Origin: Streptomyces lomondensis
Lineage (GTDB): Bacteria; Actinomycetota; Actinomycetes; Streptomycetales; Streptomycetaceae
Assembly: GCF_014651035.1 (NCBI RefSeq)
Contig: NZ_BMWC01000001.1
Location: 1,023,581 to 1,087,580, forward strand
DNA: 64,000 bases
Direction: 5' to 3'
A program made the position numbers and the translations under genes. Positions 62,549 to 64,000 of the stretch are shown one piece after another (the stretch's first letter is position 1; every line of letters starts with the position of its first letter). Under the pieces are notes generated by a model. The model was not told the origin of the DNA and searched no databases. It saw nothing but the letters and a program-made list of their open reading frames with translations.

Positions 62549-64000
62549 TCAGCGGCGCCGGTACGACTCGACGTAGCCGTTCGCGGGCGTGCCCACGCCG
62601 GTGACGTCGTCGTAGCCCTTGACGGCCTTCAGCGAGCTGTCCTTGCCGAGGCTGCGCACGGACGTGGCGAGACCGCCCGTGGCGTCGTAGCCGTTCACGA
62701 AGTCGACGCGGGCCACGGCGAGGCCGGAGCCCGTCGGGTTGTCGGTGACGTCGTGGTAGACCTTCGAGCCGGACTTCGCGTAGATCGCCGGGTTGGCGAA
62801 GCCGATCGGCGTGCCGCCGCGGGCCTCCTGGGCCAGCGCCTGGATGGCCGCGATGGTCGGCGCGGCGAGCGAGGTGCCGCCGATGCGGTACTCGCTGTAC
62901 GCCTGCGACTTGCCGTCGGGCAGGGTCTGGGTCTGGCCGACCAGGAAGCCGGTGTTCGGGTCGGCGATCGCCGCGATGTCCGGGACGACCCGGTTGCCGT
63001 CCGCGCTGTTGGCCTTCGCCAGGGACTCCGGCACGACACCCTCCTGGTAGGAGGGCTCGGCGACGATCTTGCTGGTGCCGCCGCCCGCGCCCGAGGTGAA
63101 GGCACCGGGGAAGTCCGTCCAGCTCCTGCCGTCGGCCGACAGGTTCGCCTTCTCGGTGCCCCAGCCGGTCTCCCACAGGTACGTGTCGTCCTTGCCGACG
63201 GCCAGCGAGGTGCCGCCGACCGCGGTGACCCACGCCGAGTTGGCCGGGGAGTCGACCTGCTTCGTCCCGGAGCTGGCGACCTCGTCGCCGTCGTCGCCGG
63301 AGGAGAAGTAGAAGCCGATGCCCTCGACCGCGCCCAGCTGGAAGACCTGGTCGTAGGCGGCCGCGATGTCGGGGGTCTCGGCGGCCTCCACCTCGCCCCA
63401 GGAGTTGGAGACGATGTCCGCCAGGTGGCTGTCGACGACCTTGCCGAGCGCGTCGAGCAGATCGTTGTCCATGCAGGAGGCGGCGCCCACGTAGGTGACG
63501 CCCGCGGCGGGCGCGACCGCGTGCACGGCCTCGACGTCGAGGGTCTCCTCGCCGTACCAGCCGGCCGCCGAGCAGTCCTTGGTGTTCGTGTACTTCTCGG
63601 GCAGCACCTGGTGCAGTTGGCCGGACTTCCACGCCGCGTCGCCGTTCCGCTTGGCGTAGGTGGCGGCGTCGTAGGCGATCGTCGGCGAGGCGTAGGCGTC
63701 CGTGATGGCGACCCGGACGCCCTTGCCGGTGCGGGTGCCCGCGCCGTAGGCGGCCCGCAGTTGCCTGCCCGTGTAGCCCTTGACCGCGTACGGGATCTTC
63801 GTGCCGTACGCGTCGGGCAGCGTGGTCGCGGTCTTCGAGCCGTAGTACGAGGAGAACGGCCCGGCGTTGCGGAACACGGTGTCAGGCGGGGGCAGTTGGT
63901 CGTCGTGCGTGGCCATGTGGGGCGCGTTGTCCAGGCCGGTCACGGTGAGTACGGCGTCGGCCAGGCTCGCCGGCACGGAGGCGGTGCTCGCCGGGGCGCG
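62549..64000 (-). CDS. S53 sedolisin-type serine-carboxyl peptidase (partial, 5' end off window)
   Basis: The last ~484 residues of a secreted peptidase; the reading frame is still open at the right edge. The catalytic Glu/Asp motif E-E-T-L-D-V-E-A-V-H is present, the oxyanion Asp lies in F-Y-F-S-S-G-D-D-G-D, and the nucleophile in G-G-T-S-L-A-A-P. The calcium-binding end is G-Y-D-D-V-T-G-V-G-T-P. The N-terminal pro-domain and signal peptide lie outside the window. Sedolisins are secreted proteases active at low pH. Confidence 0.9.
   Translation of the reverse strand, partial: RAPASTASVPASLADAVLTVTGLDNAPHMATHDDQLPPPDTVFRNAGPFSSYYGSKTATTLPDAYGTKIPYAVKGYTGRQLRAAYGAGTRTGKGVRVAITDAYASPTIAYDAATYAKRNGDAAWKSGQLHQVLPEKYTNTKDCSAAGWYGEETLDVEAVHAVAPAAGVTYVGAASCMDNDLLDALGKVVDSHLADIVSNSWGEVEAAETPDIAAAYDQVFQLGAVEGIGFYFSSGDDGDEVASSGTKQVDSPANSAWVTAVGGTSLAVGKDDTYLWETGWGTEKANLSADGRSWTDFPGAFTSGAGGGTSKIVAEPSYQEGVVPESLAKANSADGNRVVPDIAAIADPNTGFLVGQTQTLPDGKSQAYSEYRIGGTSLAAPTIAAIQALAQEARGGTPIGFANPAIYAKSGSKVYHDVTDNPTGSGLAVARVDFVNGYDATGGLATSVRSLGKDSSLKAVKGYDDVTGVGTPANGYVESYRRR

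Overview
The window comes from a high-GC actinomycete, almost certainly a Streptomyces. The evidence is codon bias towards G/C at third positions, frequent GTG starts, a type VII secretion (ESX) locus, an AfsR/SARP-like regulator, DtxR/IdeR-type iron boxes, a hybrid PKS-NRPS, and several protein families typical of the genus (DUF6243, DUF6507, DUF6578).

Layout. 1-6721 (minus strand) is one end of an ESX/type VII secretion locus: an EspI-like ATPase (cut by the left edge), the EccD channel subunit, a small membrane protein, an Imm49-type immunity protein, a large secreted polymorphic toxin with a predicted nuclease tip, and three small WXG100-like or substrate-like proteins. Several junctions overlap by 4 bp. 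A decayed gene lies at 6940-7427, followed by a GNAT acetyltransferase. 8157-20058 (minus) is a compact natural-product locus: an MFS exporter overlapping one ~3500-residue megasynthase (acyl-AMP ligase, ACP, KS, AT, ACP, luciferase-like monooxygenase, C, A, PCP, terminal C). 20197-35303 is mainly core and housekeeping genes: MazG-like, DoxX, aldo/keto reductase, SDR, PhoD phosphatase, Gfo/Idh oxidoreductase, Bcr/CflA exporter, serine-hydrolase, Rsm22-like methyltransferase, S37 peptidase, TetR, GDPD, prim-pol-like protein and a lipoprotein.

35341-40784 is an iron/heme block: an iron box, hmuU-hmuV, a 5'-truncated efeB, efeU, then a divergent PhzF gene, a small secreted protein, and a heme oxygenase with its own iron box. 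No heme-binding lipoprotein gene (hmuT) or efeO is seen. 40907-46955 holds methionine aminopeptidase, small proteins, a SIS-like protein, a sialidase, an F420:NADP oxidoreductase and a site-2 protease. A ~660-bp minisatellite of 28/29-bp units (47031-47690) lies directly before the AfsR/SARP-type regulator (47732-51043). A drug ABC exporter pair, panB, and an EmrB-type exporter with a TetR gene and a perfect 23-bp operator follow. The right end has an endonuclease/exonuclease/phosphatase-family membrane protein, another MFS exporter, a ~220-bp MITE-like element, a small methyltransferase, a VOC protein, NAD synthetase, and a sedolisin peptidase cut by the right edge.

How the parts work together. 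The ESX genes form a secretion machine with its own toxin-immunity cargo. The megasynthase and its exporter look like a self-contained biosynthetic unit. The heme importer and heme oxygenase share iron-box control. Three exporter systems have drug-efflux character, one of them with a recognisable local repressor and operator. No tRNA, rRNA or CRISPR array was found by eye.
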